Assembly: GCA_963930655.1 (NCBI GenBank)
Contig: OZ005621.1
Location: 17,409,001 to 17,473,000, forward strand
Reading direction: 5' to 3'
Source of the DNA: Myrica gale
Lineage: Eukaryota; Streptophyta; Magnoliopsida; Fagales; Myricaceae
DNA: 64,000 nucleotides
In this document: one piece after another, positions 36,701 to 48,039 of the stretch
Numbering within the stretch: the stretch's first letter is position 1
How the letters are laid out: each line of letters begins with the position of its first letter
Program-made: the position numbers and the translations under genes
The notes under the pieces: generated by a model
Told to the model about the DNA's origin: nothing
Databases searched by the model: none
The model's input: only the letters and a program-made list of their open reading frames with translations

Positions 36701-39700
36701 GGGAACCTAACAGCGTTAAAGTCACCCATCACCATCCATGGACAGTCTCCTAAGCAAGGTGCCCCATAGTCTTCCATAAACTCCTCCCACCTTCATGGTT
36801 ATTAACCGCATACACAATAGAAACCAACAATAGCCACAAGTAGCAACATTTTTAACTTCACAATGTAACAATTGATCAATCTTCAGTATCACCTGGACTT
36901 CCAGATCGTCATCATTCCAAAGAACTAAATTCTGCCACCTACATCAATAAGACCACTGCTCTCAAAACTCCAACCCCTCGCTACAACATCACACACCGAT
37001 GCAACATTCTCCTCTCTAACCTTATTCTTAACAATAGCAACCAAAGAAAGCTTCTGCATTAAAATAAACCTCCATGGGGTCATTCAACCCCATAATATTC
37101 CAATAGCCAACTAACATAAAGAAACAAATAAAGGGAACCAATCATAGCCAACACATACTAACTCCTCTCTCCCCCCCCACACACCACAGAGGACTCTTCT
37201 TATGATTCTTGTTAGACGGTTTTTGATTCACATCCTTACTCAGTGCATCTTCTGCTAACAAAGCAAGGTTGTTATTCACAACAAGGGAGCTATCTTCTAT
37301 AGCACCTTGGACCAAATCCCACCTCAGCACACCACCCTTTTTTTTACCTCTTCGTGCCTTTTTGTTTAACCTGGCAACACCTCAGGAGACAAGATTACCC
37401 CAACCCGAGCTTCACCTGAACTGGGGCCAACTTTCACTTCTGTTCCTTTCCTTCATTTTTGAAGATCCAACCACTCTGGTTCTTCAATGCCAAGACCTGT
37501 CGACTGCAAGACGACGTCGAGCGACTAAAGGACTTACAGGAAAGGCACTGATCTGGTACACAGTCATAATCTACCATCACCATAAACGAACTACCATCTA
37601 CATCAATAATTTCAACCTCCTTCACCAACTCACAACCCGTATCCACCTAAACACAAACTCTCGCAAAGTCAATTCGTGTTCTTTCTGTGGTTCTCCTATC
37701 TCAATATAGTGGGTGTCCCACACCACTAGCCATAATGCCAAGCCCCTCTTTCGACCAATACTCTAGCGGCACGCCTTGCAATTTGGCCAAGAGCGGAATG
37801 TTAGATTGCCATCTCCTTAAAAAGAAAGGACAATTGACCATATGCCATGGTCTCTCTTCCAGGATAGATCCAATCGCTTCTTCACTACTGAATTTGAAAA
37901 AAAAGAAACCAATATCCATAGAAAATATGTCCTTCAAACCTCTCGAGCCCCACATCCTCCTAGAAATGACATTGATCTTAAGGTAGCTTTGAATTTGCCC
38001 AATAAAATGCTCCACCATAGTGCATTCCCATTCTTTATAACCCTTATCAAGAACATTTGAGGGGGGTGGGGGTTTCACAATGAATTCCCCTTCCACCCTA
38101 ATAGGTGCAACAAATTCCAACCGCATGAGTGCCGATTTCGTAGCATTTGCGATTATACCACCAGCATTCGAAGTCACCGATGCATAAGATTTCTGCCCTC
38201 CAACTTGCTTGCTAGACTGACCACCTCCCTGACTGTTGGACTGCACACCACTACAAGAAATTCACATTCTAATAGTGCAATCTCTATTCGTTGGTAAATC
38301 CCTATTCAAACAAAATTAGTCGTCGACAAACTCGTTGCAATTGCCTCGTTGAGAATGACCTTTAACAACATTTGCGGGTCTTCACCAAAGTGCTTCCACT
38401 ACGACTAACACCTGCTGAGAAAAGCTCGAAGAAATTCGGAGCCACATTTTCGCAGGGGAAGACCAACAATTCTACCAACGACAGAGAATCGTTACAAGAG
38501 AGGTTGGTTAGCGAATAAAGAGTCGTTCCAATTAAGGAAACCAAAACCCAGTTCATCAAGAACCATCTTTTTCATATGCACAAAAATAGAAAAACCAACT
38601 ACATAATTAATCTCAAACAAATTACGAGACAATAATCCATATAAAATTTGAATCTTCATATTGTACAGAGACTTCACGAAACAGAACACAAGAAAATACA
38701 GATCTACAATAAACCAAGTAAAGAGAAGATCTACAATGAATAAAGTACTCTACAAAACGGAGGACTTCACAAAATGCAGCAAGATCTACATCAAACATGC
38801 CAAACATAAAACTGCAACATGCCCAGGGCAAAAAAATCTGCAAGAGAAGATTTCATAGATTGTAGCCCCATCTCTCCCAAATAGTTGGGTTCGCAAGGGA
38901 ACTCCTAAAAGAAAGCGGACATAATATTCTTCTTCTCTTATGCTTTCAACTTTGCTTCTCTTTCACTTTCAGCCACTCCTGCTTTTCGTGTTCACTGCCA
39001 TCACCATTACCGGTCTCCTTCTTTTGGGCATAAAAGCTATTTTCTTAGTATAAAGAGCACCCCCAACCATTATTTCTATTCTCGCTCTTGTGATTCTTCT
39101 TTCTTTTGCTTTTTATTTTCTTGTTTCGAGGATGGATAAGCTAGGACAGACTAGAATGTATTAGAGATTCTTCCACTTTTGCTTGTTAGTTCATTGATAG
39201 TGAAATAAATTTTATGAGAGACGGAGACACAGTGAGAAAGAGAAAGATGAGAGATCTCACCGTCCATCTCAACAATGGGGCTTTGCACCTTGATCTTCTG
39301 GAATGCGATTTTTGTCAAACAAAGAGAGTTGGGCAACCGGGTGTGAGGATTAAGAGAAATGAGAGAAGTTAAGGAAAAAAGCAGAGGAAAGATGGGGCGG
39401 CAAACTCTCCGCACAAAAGGATGCCACGCAAACCATTTTTGCCTTGTCAAAAGAGAGAGAGAGCTATATTTGAGCTTTAACAACTGTGTGGGTCCCAATT
39501 TAACAGAGTCGTTGGTCAAAAATTGCAGTGGCAGCCAATTTTTTTGGGCTAAATATATTTTGCCCTTTTATCTTTTACTCATTTATACTTTGCACCCGAT
39601 GTATTATTTTTGATACATTGGACCTCTTAATTTACACATTTTTTAATTTAGATCCCGTACACAAATTGCCCGTTAATTTAGGCGGATTTTATCAAAATAT

Positions 39701-41452
39701 TTACACATTGCCCCCTTATCTATGGGGATATATACATATTTCTCCGTTATCTTTGAAGGTGTGTACACATTACCCCGCGTTTTGACGAAATCCATCTAAA
39801 TTGACGAACAATTTGGATACAGGTCCAAATTAAAAAAATATATAAGTCAAAGAGTCCAACAATGTGTCAAAATAATACATCAAGATACGTGTAAATGATC
39901 AGATAGATAAAGGGTAATTTTTGTTTACGATTTCCAATGTTGTTTAATGGGGACGCGTTCCCTGTTGTGGCTAAAACAGTAGTTGCCAGGAGCCATATAT
40001 TTCTTGTTGTGCACCCTCACCTGTTCTAGGTGCTGGAGAAGCTTGAGGCCGTACCTTCATTCTAGACTGGCTAGGCCCCACCCGACCCTGTCCGCGGGCC
40101 ATCGAACAACCTCTACTAGTATTCCCTTCACAACCTTGCTTCGACAACTGCTCCAACTTGGCTCTCGACTCACGATTTTCCTCTGCCAATACTGCCCACT
40201 GAGAACTCTGAGCAATAGTCGGTTCAACTCCAGTCAGTGCCTCCACTCCCACAACCTCCATCGACTTTCCCATTTTCTCCATCTGGGAAGTGGGGGTCTC
40301 CAAAACACACGGGTTCAGCTGATTGTCATGCCCCACACCTTCAGCTGCCAAATCCACCACAAGCTGATTGGCTGACTCCAGCACGATATGGTTACCACGA
40401 CCTCTGTAACCAGATCCAGATCCAGACGCCATAAGCAAGAAAGAAAAAATATAGGACAAAAGGAAAAAAGGAAATAAGGGAATGGCGAAGAAGAGGGCAA
40501 CACTCTACGAGAACGAGACAGAGAAAGGAAACGAAAAAGGAAGGGGGGGGGGTCATGGAGAACCATCATCGTCGCTGGCAAGGGGAAAAGGGGAAAGGAG
40601 GGAGGAGTCTTCTGTTTTCCCGTTCTTTTAAACAATAGATCACTACCACAGTACCACTTACATCTCAATGTTCACAAAATCACAAACAGCTAGAGCACAA
40701 CCTCAGACTTGTATGGAAGTGTTTTGTCACAAACACTCAAGTCTGTTGTATAGTGTTTGCAGCGCAATACAAAACACCACCAGTGCACAATCATTACACA
40801 GTTCATGATGATCATCTTATGACAGGGACTACTATTGTTAATAATAATACTCTACTTACAACTTTTCACAAAAAATATCCTATAAAAATGTTTAAAGAAT
40901 TTGCACTTCAGAAGTAAAACATGTATTCCCCGATACGTACACCAGCAAATATATATATGGTGGGGCATTTAATTTAAATTTGAGATATATAGGAACAGAT
41001 CAGTATTATATGAAAGCCATAGATCACGATCGAATACATAAGAAAGAGAATTTGCTGTTAATTATAATTTCATGAGTCAGAATCTCGACAATGGGTAAGT
41101 ACCATGTCTTTAATGATACAAAGAAACATATAGGAGAAGATTTGGTTCCTCGAAGACAATAACCAAAAGTTCAGTTGTATATATATATATACATGTACAG
41201 AAAATTGCATGGTGCATGAAGAAAGCCTATATCTATATATGTACATGCATGGAGATGGAGTGATCCCCATCCATAATTTTAGTTGTGCTTTGGTCCTCCT
41301 ATATTTTAAGCGCTCAAAGATTAATTAGGTAGGTTAATTATTAAGACGTGTTTGATGTACATTAAGATGTATTTGATGACCAATTTTATTGTTGCAGATA
41401 TTCAGATGGCACTCACGTGAAACGCGAGGTTCCAAGTTGCTGTAACAACTGA
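30778..41452 (+). CDS. Small secreted proline-rich, six-cysteine protein, two exons across a 10.3-kb intron
   Basis: Exon 1 (30778-31136) encodes MDKKYTRIVMVISIVLMVSL, a clear signal peptide with likely cleavage after VQA. A Pro-rich spacer follows (LPPLPPPG), then a region with four cysteines (ICEASCF and QCIAREC). The exon ends CCC GG before GTATGA. The best acceptor is TTTTATTGTTGCAG at 41397; exon 2 (41398-41452) continues in frame as YSDGTHVKREVPSCCNN and stops at TGA. The joined protein is 137 residues with six cysteines, an even number fitting disulfide pairing; reading into the intron gives an odd number. I do not recognise the family; a cell-wall or defence peptide is only a guess. 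The intron (31137-41397) contains two LINEs, a SINE, a CACTA element and MITEs. Exon 1 alone is solid; the exon 2 link is inferred. Confidence 0.6.
31390..31470 (-). mobile_element. Fragment of the Tourist-like MITE family
   Basis: The reverse complement contains cactttttcacc and caaatcccaatacccaaaat, matching the copies at 3280-3487 and 29541-29710. Only about 80 bp recognised. Confidence 0.45.
31814..33063 (-). mobile_element. 5'-truncated LINE 3' fragment (LINE-A)
   Basis: T-run at 31814 on plus, then the typical tail (ggttagtgtattaattctcc). On minus it encodes the RT C-terminal/zinc-binding region: WVRKNLVCGRQFWNM, FTSLWFDNWHP, WCPSRNGKFSVSSV and CCVLCGGRSEDENHLFFQC (a CxxC...H zinc motif). 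Several frame changes. No RNase H follows, so it belongs to a different LINE lineage than the neighbouring LINE-B. A SINE sits in its 3' UTR. Confidence 0.8.
31874..31990 (+). mobile_element. tRNA-derived SINE with perfect 17-bp TSD
   Basis: 117 bp with an A-box (TGGCTGAGTTAG), a B-box (GGGTCGAATCC) and an A-rich tail. It is flanked by identical TGTACAAAGAGTAGGCC at 31857-31873 and 31991-32007. Inserted in the 3' UTR of LINE-A. The perfect duplication suggests a fairly recent insertion. Confidence 0.85.
33094..33795 (-). pseudogene. RNase H-like (RVT_3) domain of LINE-B
   Basis: Open frame of about 233 residues with FMKINTDAAIWPSYVAIACI, a conserved middle ELLALRMTAGEA and VFESDSLVSITSLN. 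This is the plant LINE RNase H module downstream of the RT zinc domain. It retains Asp in INTDAA, Glu in VELLAL and Asp in FESDS. Confidence 0.8.
38249..40011. mobile_element. Non-autonomous CACTA element (CACTA-2) in LINE-B ORF1
   Basis: 1763 bp. The left end is CACTACAAGAAAT; the right end is the reverse of CACAACAAGAAAT. It is flanked by CAC (38246-38248) and CAC (40012-40014), a perfect 3-bp duplication. No transposase. A MULE-like MITE (39546-39928) is nested near its right end. Its interior (38290-39540) has only short open frames and no recognised domain; captured host sequence is possible. Confidence 0.85.
39546..39928. mobile_element. Mutator-like MITE nested in CACTA-2
   Basis: Two arms of about 165 bp are imperfect inverted copies: left gggctaaatatattttgccc, right its counterpart ending gggtaatttttgtttac. 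Both share tacatt-ggac and taattta-g-gga segments. A tail (tacacattgcccc / tacacattaccccg) links them. No coding capacity. Confidence 0.6.
40650..41397. other. Distal part of the secreted-gene intron
   Basis: AT-rich sequence between LINE-B and exon 2. No element ends recognised apart from short TA-rich runs. It ends in the polypyrimidine/acceptor TTTTATTGTTGCAG. Confidence 0.45.
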
Positions 41453-42249
41453 AAAAAATGATCATTAATCTCCTCCGACGTACGTGTTTATGTGTCTAAA
41501 TTAAGTGAACGAAAAAAAAAATAATCACACTTCGTGTGGATACGTATGTATATGTACGTATTAGTCCCAGTGATAGTGAATGCTTTAAACAATATGCATC
41601 GAGATATCTCGTTGCTTTGGTTGTCACTTGACGAAATAATGTTCATCTTTATTTTAATCTAGCTCTACTTGATAATACAGTTTTTCCATGAACAATCTTT
41701 CTCTTAATTTCATGTTGATCGATTATTGCATGTAGATAATCGATCGTTAATGTATTATCTTAAAAGTTATTTTTTGTTTAATTATCTAAGTAATTAGTTT
41801 AAGGTCCGGGATTCCATTTTTCCCTTCTCCCTAATTAACCACAGAAAAAGAGAAAGTTTGTCCCACATTGCTAAGAAAGATATCCGAGAGTGATTTATAA
41901 AGCTCCATCAATCTCTTGAAGAGTTTTGCACTTTTGAAGATGGTGTGTAGGTTATCCCAATATAAAAATTCACTCCTTTAACCCTGGAGATGACGTTTTC
42001 GTAGTTGAAAATATTGAAGCATAAAATCAACCTAGAATTGCGTGCATGCCTAACACACTTATTTAGGCAAACCATACATGAAAAGTTCGATCGGGTACAT
42101 CAATAGCAACACATGACAACAGATTACAGCTTATATAATTGAAAAACTACGCCTTAAGATGATCAACCGATCGAGGAACAAATACCAAATACAATATATA
42201 GTATGCACTCCCTTGGAACGTTGCATAATATCTTATTCGGTGTCTTTAA
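41453..42249. other. Intergenic DNA between the secreted-protein gene and the P450
   Basis: Converging 3' ends. No open frame or repeat recognised. Confidence 0.4.
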
Positions 42250-44172
42250 TTAGTTAAGAGAAGTCCAAGGAGTGGCAATAACGTACAACTCCTTCTCTTT
42301 CTTAGGAGCCACTCCGACAGACTCAGACATATCAAGTTCTTCTGGTGTCATGTCATTAGGTAATTTCCAGTTGAAGTTGTATAACAACTGAGAAAGAGTC
42401 AGTTCCATATTTGCAACAGCGAATGATATGCCTGGACATCTTCTTCTACCAGCTCCAAATGGGAGGTATTCGGAGTTGTCTCCTCCAAAGTCAATAGTGG
42501 AATTCAGGAACCTCTCTGGTCGAAAGGAATCCGCATCAATCCAATGATTTGTGTCTCTCCCTATAGCCCAAGCATTAACAAGCACTTTTGTGTTACTTGG
42601 TATCTCGTATCCACCAATTATACACTTTTCCCTCGATTCTCTTGGAATTAAGACACCCGGAGGGTGTAGTCGTAGCGTTTCTTTGATCACTGATTGCACG
42701 TAAGCTAGTTTTTGAACATCTGTCTCATCAACCTTCCTTCTCCTCCCAAAGATTTCTCGCACTTCAATTTGTGCCTTCTCCATTACTTTCGGATTTTTCA
42801 TCAATTCTGCCATTGCCCATTCTAATGTACCCGCTGAAGTCTCACTCCCTGCAGTCACAACATCCTAAGAAAAACAACATCAATCCGATGTGAGTTAATT
42901 GTTAGCTACATAGGAAAGCTGTAGACCTAAAACTACGTACAGCTATATAGCCCTCCCGGATTGAACAGTATCAGCTATAGATTGACTCAACTGGATGGAG
43001 TACCTAAAGAACTAAGCATTCATATGCCTGTCTCGAGCTCTCCCATCATACGCAGAAAACATTTACTTTTACTTTTTACTAATTAAACAGAAAACATTTA
43101 TAAACGAAGTTGAATAGTAGACCGAAAGATATTCTTATAACCTTCCACTCTTTCTAAGAGTCCTAGCTAGCTAAACGTCCAAATTGAAAAAGCGAGAAAG
43201 AGATGTGGGTAACAAAAATATTAATGAATTTATTTCCAATACCATAGTGATAGCTTTAATCTGCTTTCTTGTGATATTAATTTCAGTCTCTCCCGCCTCC
43301 TGAAGATTCATAAGCACATCAATGATATCCTCCTCATGATGATCGGCTGCTGCGGATTCAGCCTTGCCGCCTGAGGAAGTATACCTTTTCGTGCTATGCT
43401 CATCGAGTATATTATCGAGAATCTTGTCTATTCTTCTTTGTATTTTCAACAACGCGGGCTTTGTCCCAGTGAGGAAACTAACGAACTTCAGTGAGGGGAA
43501 CAAATCGTGCAAGTCAAAACCTCCACCTACTTTAATAATATAGTTGAGTAAAGATGTGAATTCTTTTTCATCTTTGCATTTCTTTCCAAATGCTGCCCTG
43601 CAAGTTATGCTATTCATCAAGGAATAGAATTCCTCGCTGATATTGATTGGAAGTACTCCACCTGATGAGTAAATGCATTCAATAAGATTCCCCACCTCTT
43701 CTTCTCTCACTGGCCTAAATGACTGCACACGCTTTGCACTTAGTAGCTTCATGACACCAACTTTTCTCATTTGCCTCCAGTAATCGCCATAGGGAGCAAA
43801 CACCATACTTGAATAATCATAGGACATAACCTCAACAGCAAGCATGCTAGGACGCTGTGCGAATGCAGGGTCGTGTGTCTTCAGCACATCTTTTGCCAGT
43901 TCTGGTGATGAGATGATAATGGCCAACACCTCTCCCAGTTGCAGTCGCATAATAGGTCCAAACTTGTCTGCGAAGTCTTTCAAGGTACGATGAGGCAGTT
44001 TCGTGAAAGCCAGCTGATGCAAGTTCCCTAGAAGAGGCAGTTTCCATGGCCCTGGGGGCAGCTTATGGTTTTGGCCTATGGCCTTGGACCTTATCCAAAG
44101 AAAAACTACCAAAAACAGGAAGAAGCTGAGCCATGTAAAGGCTGGAGAGGAGAAGGAGAAAAGTTGGAGCAT
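42250..44172 (-). CDS. Cytochrome P450, CYP71 family (CYP71D-like)
   Basis: Two exons, 43243-44172 and 42250-42864, with a phase-0 GT-AG intron at the site usual for the CYP71 clan; 514 residues, normal length. N-terminal membrane anchor (LSFFLFLVVFLW), Pro-rich hinge PPGPW (39-43), I-helix oxygen-binding AGSETS (315-320), ExxR in KETLRLHP (372-375), PERF (426-429) and the heme loop FGAGRRRCPG with Cys 453. All key residues are intact. The enzyme would be an ER-anchored NADPH-dependent monooxygenase. CYP71D members oxidise terpenoids, flavonoids or alkaloids; the substrate cannot be read from sequence, but an oxidosqualene cyclase lies 16 kb away in the same orientation. I chose the ATG at 44172; the open frame extends four codons upstream only through a non-ATG codon. 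Confidence 0.95.
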
Positions 44173-44246
44173 TTGGTACGACAAATATAGAGAGTCTACT
44201 CTGAAGGGCTTGGGTTAATTTGGATACAAAACTGAGCAACTGAACA

Positions 44247-44259
44247 ATATATATATATA
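44247..44259 (-). promoter_or_regulatory. TATA tract of the P450 gene
   Basis: A TATATATATATA run lies 75-87 bp upstream of the P450 ATG, a suitable position for a TATA box with a short leader. Confidence 0.45.
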
Positions 44260-44419
44260 GAACGGTGCGTCTTGAACTGTATATGGTATTATATGTGGCA
44301 ATAAAATAATGAGTAATTATCAAGGCCACGTACATTTTCTTTCCGATTTCTCATGAAAACCTGATGTGTTATATATTCTGGACGAATACATTTTCTTATA
44401 TATCCCTTCAATTGATATT

Positions 44420-44900
44420 TGGTTAGAAAAAGTTTTCAAACTATCCGTATCATAATTGTTTGCACTATTAATCCTTCACAAATTGGTACAGAAAGGCGAA
44501 GAGAAAAAGGAATCATGGAGAAAATTGATACAATATATTACGTACCTTACTCACGACATGTATTTAACTCAATATAAAATCTGTACCTATAAGGTCAAGA
44601 GCTGGCTTATATATATGACGTGTTGATGACAATATGCAGAGTGCACATAAAAAAGAATAAGACCAACTACAACGTCCAATAAAAAAAGCAACCATGTGAT
44701 GGACCCAGCTTGTATAGTTAGAAAAATCAAAGCACATTTTGGTGTGTAAGTCAAGACTTTGGACTTCTTCCAAGTTACAAGCATTACTCTTCGCGTTAAT
44801 CCGCCATAAACAATGGTACGTAGTTTGAGAGATATAATATAAATTATGTGTATTATTTGAAATTGCAAAATGTTTTTTTTTAATATCATTTTGGGTATTT
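44420..44900. promoter_or_regulatory. P450 upstream cassette, copy 1
   Basis: Contains caaactatccgtatcataat followed by a TTTGCACTA-like stretch (44436-44475) and ACTTTGGACTTCTTCCAAG (about 44756-44774). Both recur farther upstream (48040-48900, 50880-50930). The repeated text suggests duplicated promoter DNA of this P450 or lost sister genes. Confidence 0.5.
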
Positions 44901-45124
44901 AAAGTAAACACTTTTTTTTTTCTGGAATTTCGTCAATTATTGGACAGATAAAGGATTGCAATTGCGTATATGATATATAGCGATTGACCCGGCATATATT
45001 AGAATATTCGGCAAAAAATAGGCGGGAAAAAGTGTGGTTAATGGTGTCGTATTTTTGTTTTGTAATGCGGTGTCGTTTCGTTTTGCGTTCGAATGTTATG
45101 TATATCTTCGAACGCTTGTGATAT

Positions 45125-45430
45125 TATTGAAATGTATATTGTACTATTACATATATATGGTAATATATAATATATTATAGATTATGTATATGTATAAGGT
45201 AATATGTTGTGCATAATATGTATAAGGTAATATATATTAAGTAATATATACAAGTTACTATTAAATAATATGTACAAGGTATTATTTATATAATATGTAT
45301 AAGGTGCTATTATAATATAAGGTAATATATAGTAATATGTATAAGGTACTATTATATAATATGTATTATAAGGTACTATTACATAATATGTACAAGTTAC
45401 TATTATATAATATGTATAAGGTAATATATC
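45125..45430. repeat. Degenerate tandem repeat, unit about atatgtataaggtactatta
   Basis: Roughly a dozen imperfect units of (t)aatatgtataaggta with variable spacers. AT-rich minisatellite upstream of the P450. Confidence 0.7.
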
Positions 45431-45845
45431 TAAATATTTGGTTTCGATTAATTTTATTCCTTTATATTTTTAATTAATCGTAAGATTTTTTATTTATTGT
45501 TGTTACCGTTCTAACGTTAATACGATTAACGTTCTAACGCTTCACTAATACCATACGTTCTAACGTTAACTCGAAAACGTTATAACGAGTACATTGTGCC
45601 ATCTGTTGTAACGATTTTTATCTTTTGAATGGAAATAAATTTATTATTAAATAATTTTTAGTGTAATTTTATTTTTAATTTATTATTATGTTGATTTTAT
45701 TTTTAATTAGAATTTAGTTATTAAATAAAACGAGATTCCTTTACCCAAAATAATATAACATGTACAAATAATATAAAATGTACAAACATAACTGTACGAA
45801 TGATTGAAAAAAAACCTATATACATAACAAAATACAATAATGAAA

Positions 45846-46860
45846 CTATGGGGTCATCCCCTCCAACTCCTCCACCACGCCACCCTGGACCACAACAATC
45901 CTTTGCATGATCTCTTTTCGGCCCTCGTCATTTGTCTTCTTCAACTCTGCCTGCATCGACTCAATCTTCTCGAGTCCCTTCTTCATAGTAGCCAGATTGC
46001 TGAAGATGGGACCGATTGCCCTCTCCACTGAGTGTAAAATACTGTGCTCCATCTCTAGCAAAGCCTGAGAATCTTGTTGCGCCCGGGTCGTACCACCTGA
46101 ACGTCGCGGTGCACCTGGAGGATGCAGTGAGCCCATTTCATGCGCCATCAAAACGCTGACAAGTCCCACTGCTGATGGGCCGAGCTGCACCGTATTCTGC
46201 TCATAACGTGTGACATCGACCCCAACATCAATAATCAACTTGGCCAACAAGTTTCCGTACGACAGACCCTCTCTGCCCCTTGACTGAGCCTTGATCCTCA
46301 TGGTCTAGAATATGAAAAGTGGAGATCGAATGGCTCGAGACGTGCCAACATCAACATCACTTGTGCACGCTTGGCTGAGAGCTTTGTGTGATGTTGCTTT
46401 GGGAAGATATTGTGGCATACTATTAGGTGCATCATCCTCCAAAAAGCAGGCAAGTTGCTTTGCGAAAATGATAATTGTACTAAGTACTGGTCCTCCTCAG
46501 TCATGAATTTAAAGATCTCCTCGGATGACAAAGCCGCGGCAGGGTCCACGACAGATAGGTACCCACTTGCCTCGGAATGCGCAAGTAGGTGGAATGTGTG
46601 TCGGGGGAGATCTTGATAGGCTGTCCACAGATGTAGACCTCTCACTCGTCTTCACAGGTGTCGATATTGTGCAGAGCACAGTAAAACTCGATGACCATAT
46701 AAGTGTACGGTGGGCCCCTCCAAGAGAGCACGCTGTGCCAATGATAATGACAGAATATCTCATCAATCGTGCGACTCTCGAACTGAAGATCCTAGAAGTC
46801 AAATTTGCTAACTGGCCTCTCTGCTACTATTATGCGCGTACGGATAATCTCTTGCTTCTC
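45846..46860 (-). pseudogene. Putative plant transposon protein (PF20167-like), decayed
   Basis: On minus: EIIRTRIIVAERPVSKFDF, YTYMVIEFYCALHNID, FWRMMHLIVCHNIFPKQHH then TKLSAKRAQVML, GLSYGNLLAKLIIDVGVDV, then a C-terminal coiled coil (MEHSILHSVERA, EKIESMQAELKK). This order matches the uncharacterised plant transposon protein family whose copies carry PRxHHTKL-like motifs. At least three lesions: stops near 46799 and 46648 and a frame change near 46640, plus a stop before the 46301 segment. Confidence 0.65.
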
Positions 46861-46920
46861 GGTTACAGTTAGTGGTCTTTGTTGTGTGAAAAAAAGGAAG
46901 AAGAAAAAGAAGAAAAAAGT

Positions 46921-47464
46921 GTTAACAACAATTTTTCCCCTCAAACTATCACCTGATTCTCAAATACCCCCAGAAACTTTAACTAGTTGTAACTTGCCCC
47001 CACAGACTATACTTCTCGTTGCGATTTCATTCCCCAACCTGCTGAAGTGTTATATTGAACGATTTTTGTCCCATGTAAACGATACGTGACATTTTCCTTA
47101 TGTGAAAAGACAATTTCAACCTTGTTTGAGTCCTATGTTGTCTTCTACAATGCTTCATGCAAGTTGTAGAGCCAAAAAATAAAATGTAATTAGCTAAAGT
47201 TTTTTTTTATATTTATTTGAAAAAAGATAACACATTTAGAATCCAGCTGGTCAAATTTGTCTTTAAAAATAAGTAGAAGGTCACGTGTCATTTACGTGGG
47301 ACAAAAACCGTTTGATAATCTCTTCAGTGGGTTATTTAAAAATAAGTAGTTAGGTGATGAAATCGCAATGACAAGTGTAGTTTCTGGGGGTGTGTTGCAA
47401 CGAGTTAAAGTTTGTGGGTTATTTGAGAATCGGGTGATAATTTTAGGGGAATAATTATAATTAA
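46921..47464. mobile_element. Mutator-like MITE with ~180-bp inverted arms
   Basis: Left arm 46921-47092 (gttaacaacaatttttcccc..., ending at the tgggac-type cgtgac motif) and right arm 47280-47464 are imperfect inverted copies. They share atcacc-gattctcaaata, gcgatttcat and ttttgtccca-gtaaa. The middle is AT-rich. Confidence 0.7.
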
Positions 47465-48039
47465 AAAAAACGTTAGAACGGTAGACAAAATAGAACGAAT
47501 ATAGGTTTGAATCTACATGAATGAAACATTGGACGAGCTTAGAACTGAAGTTATAAACATCGAACGTAACCCTAATTTCAAACAAATATATAACTAAGCA
47601 TAGAACAAAATATTTCTTCATCTAACGGAAAATGTTTGAAATACTAGATTTATACCATTCGAACGGTAAAGGTTACCGTTCAAACACAGTAGTTCAAAAA
47701 TGATAATGGCCGAGTCAACTCGGCCATGTTGAAACTCCCTAAAACTATACTTTCATACGTCAAAATTAGTACAAAACAATCCTAAAATAGATGATTATCT
47801 TTTCATAGGCACTTGAGTTCAAAGGCTACAGGGTCTACTCGCTCATTTGTAGCGGAGTTCTGGTGCGATTACATCACTAGATAAGGATAAACTAATAACA
47901 TGAGAGTTTATAATTTTTGCATCATAAGCACTTGTTATAGCAATCAAATTCTAAACTAATTAGAGAGATAATACAATACTATCCCAATAAATATTATCCT
48001 TTTTTCTGTTGGTTTTAAGTGCTTACGCCTCCTAATACA

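Larger units (their letters stand above)
37434..40432 (-). pseudogene. LINE-B ORF1: DUF4283-like domain and CCHC-type knuckle, split by CACTA-2
   Basis: The N-terminal part 40432-40015 is open (MASGSGSGYRGRGN, later SPAPRTGEG). After removing the CACTA element with one copy of its CAC duplication, the frame continues directly as VQSNSQGGGQSSKQV and then the DUF4283-like region (GSILEERPWHMVNCPFFLRR, 38248-37701). A CxxC knuckle (PDQCLSCKSF) is near 37540 in another frame. It binds nucleic acid in related LINEs. Confidence 0.75.
33064..40636 (-). mobile_element. Near full-length RNase H-bearing LINE (LINE-B), split by CACTA
   Basis: On minus in order: short 5' UTR, ORF1 from ATG 40432 (MASGSGSGYRGRGN), endonuclease (GDFNAVRFPYEQADGSD, KLDRVV, SDHSLMVV at about 37100-36400), RT (FVDDLLIF near 35060), RT zinc domain (CPLCEAGEENLEHFFF, 33950) and an RNase H-like domain (INTDAAIWPSYVAIACI, FESDSLVSI) ending at 33094. 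A short A-tail lies at 33064. The flanks AGATAACTACTAC (31801-31813) and AGATCACTACCAC (40637-40649) match 11 of 13 and could be a duplication enclosing both LINE-A and LINE-B. Frame breaks are numerous, and the first RT catalytic Asp is replaced (KVVIMKAY), so it is dead. Confidence 0.85.
45440..47700 (-). mobile_element. DNA transposon carrying a plant transposon-protein ORF
   Basis: Both sides carry CGTTCTAACG / CGTTAGAACG-type subterminal repeats (45506-45600 and 47468-47690). They enclose a decayed minus-strand coding region (45846-46860). A MULE-like MITE (46921-47464) is inserted between the coding region and the right side. Exact ends and superfamily are not resolved. Confidence 0.55.

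Noticed and set aside
43171-44184. P450 open frame starting four codons upstream of the chosen ATG
   Set aside because: The upstream codon is TTG, and the 3' extension beyond 43243 is intron; the ATG at 44172 and the GT donor are preferred.
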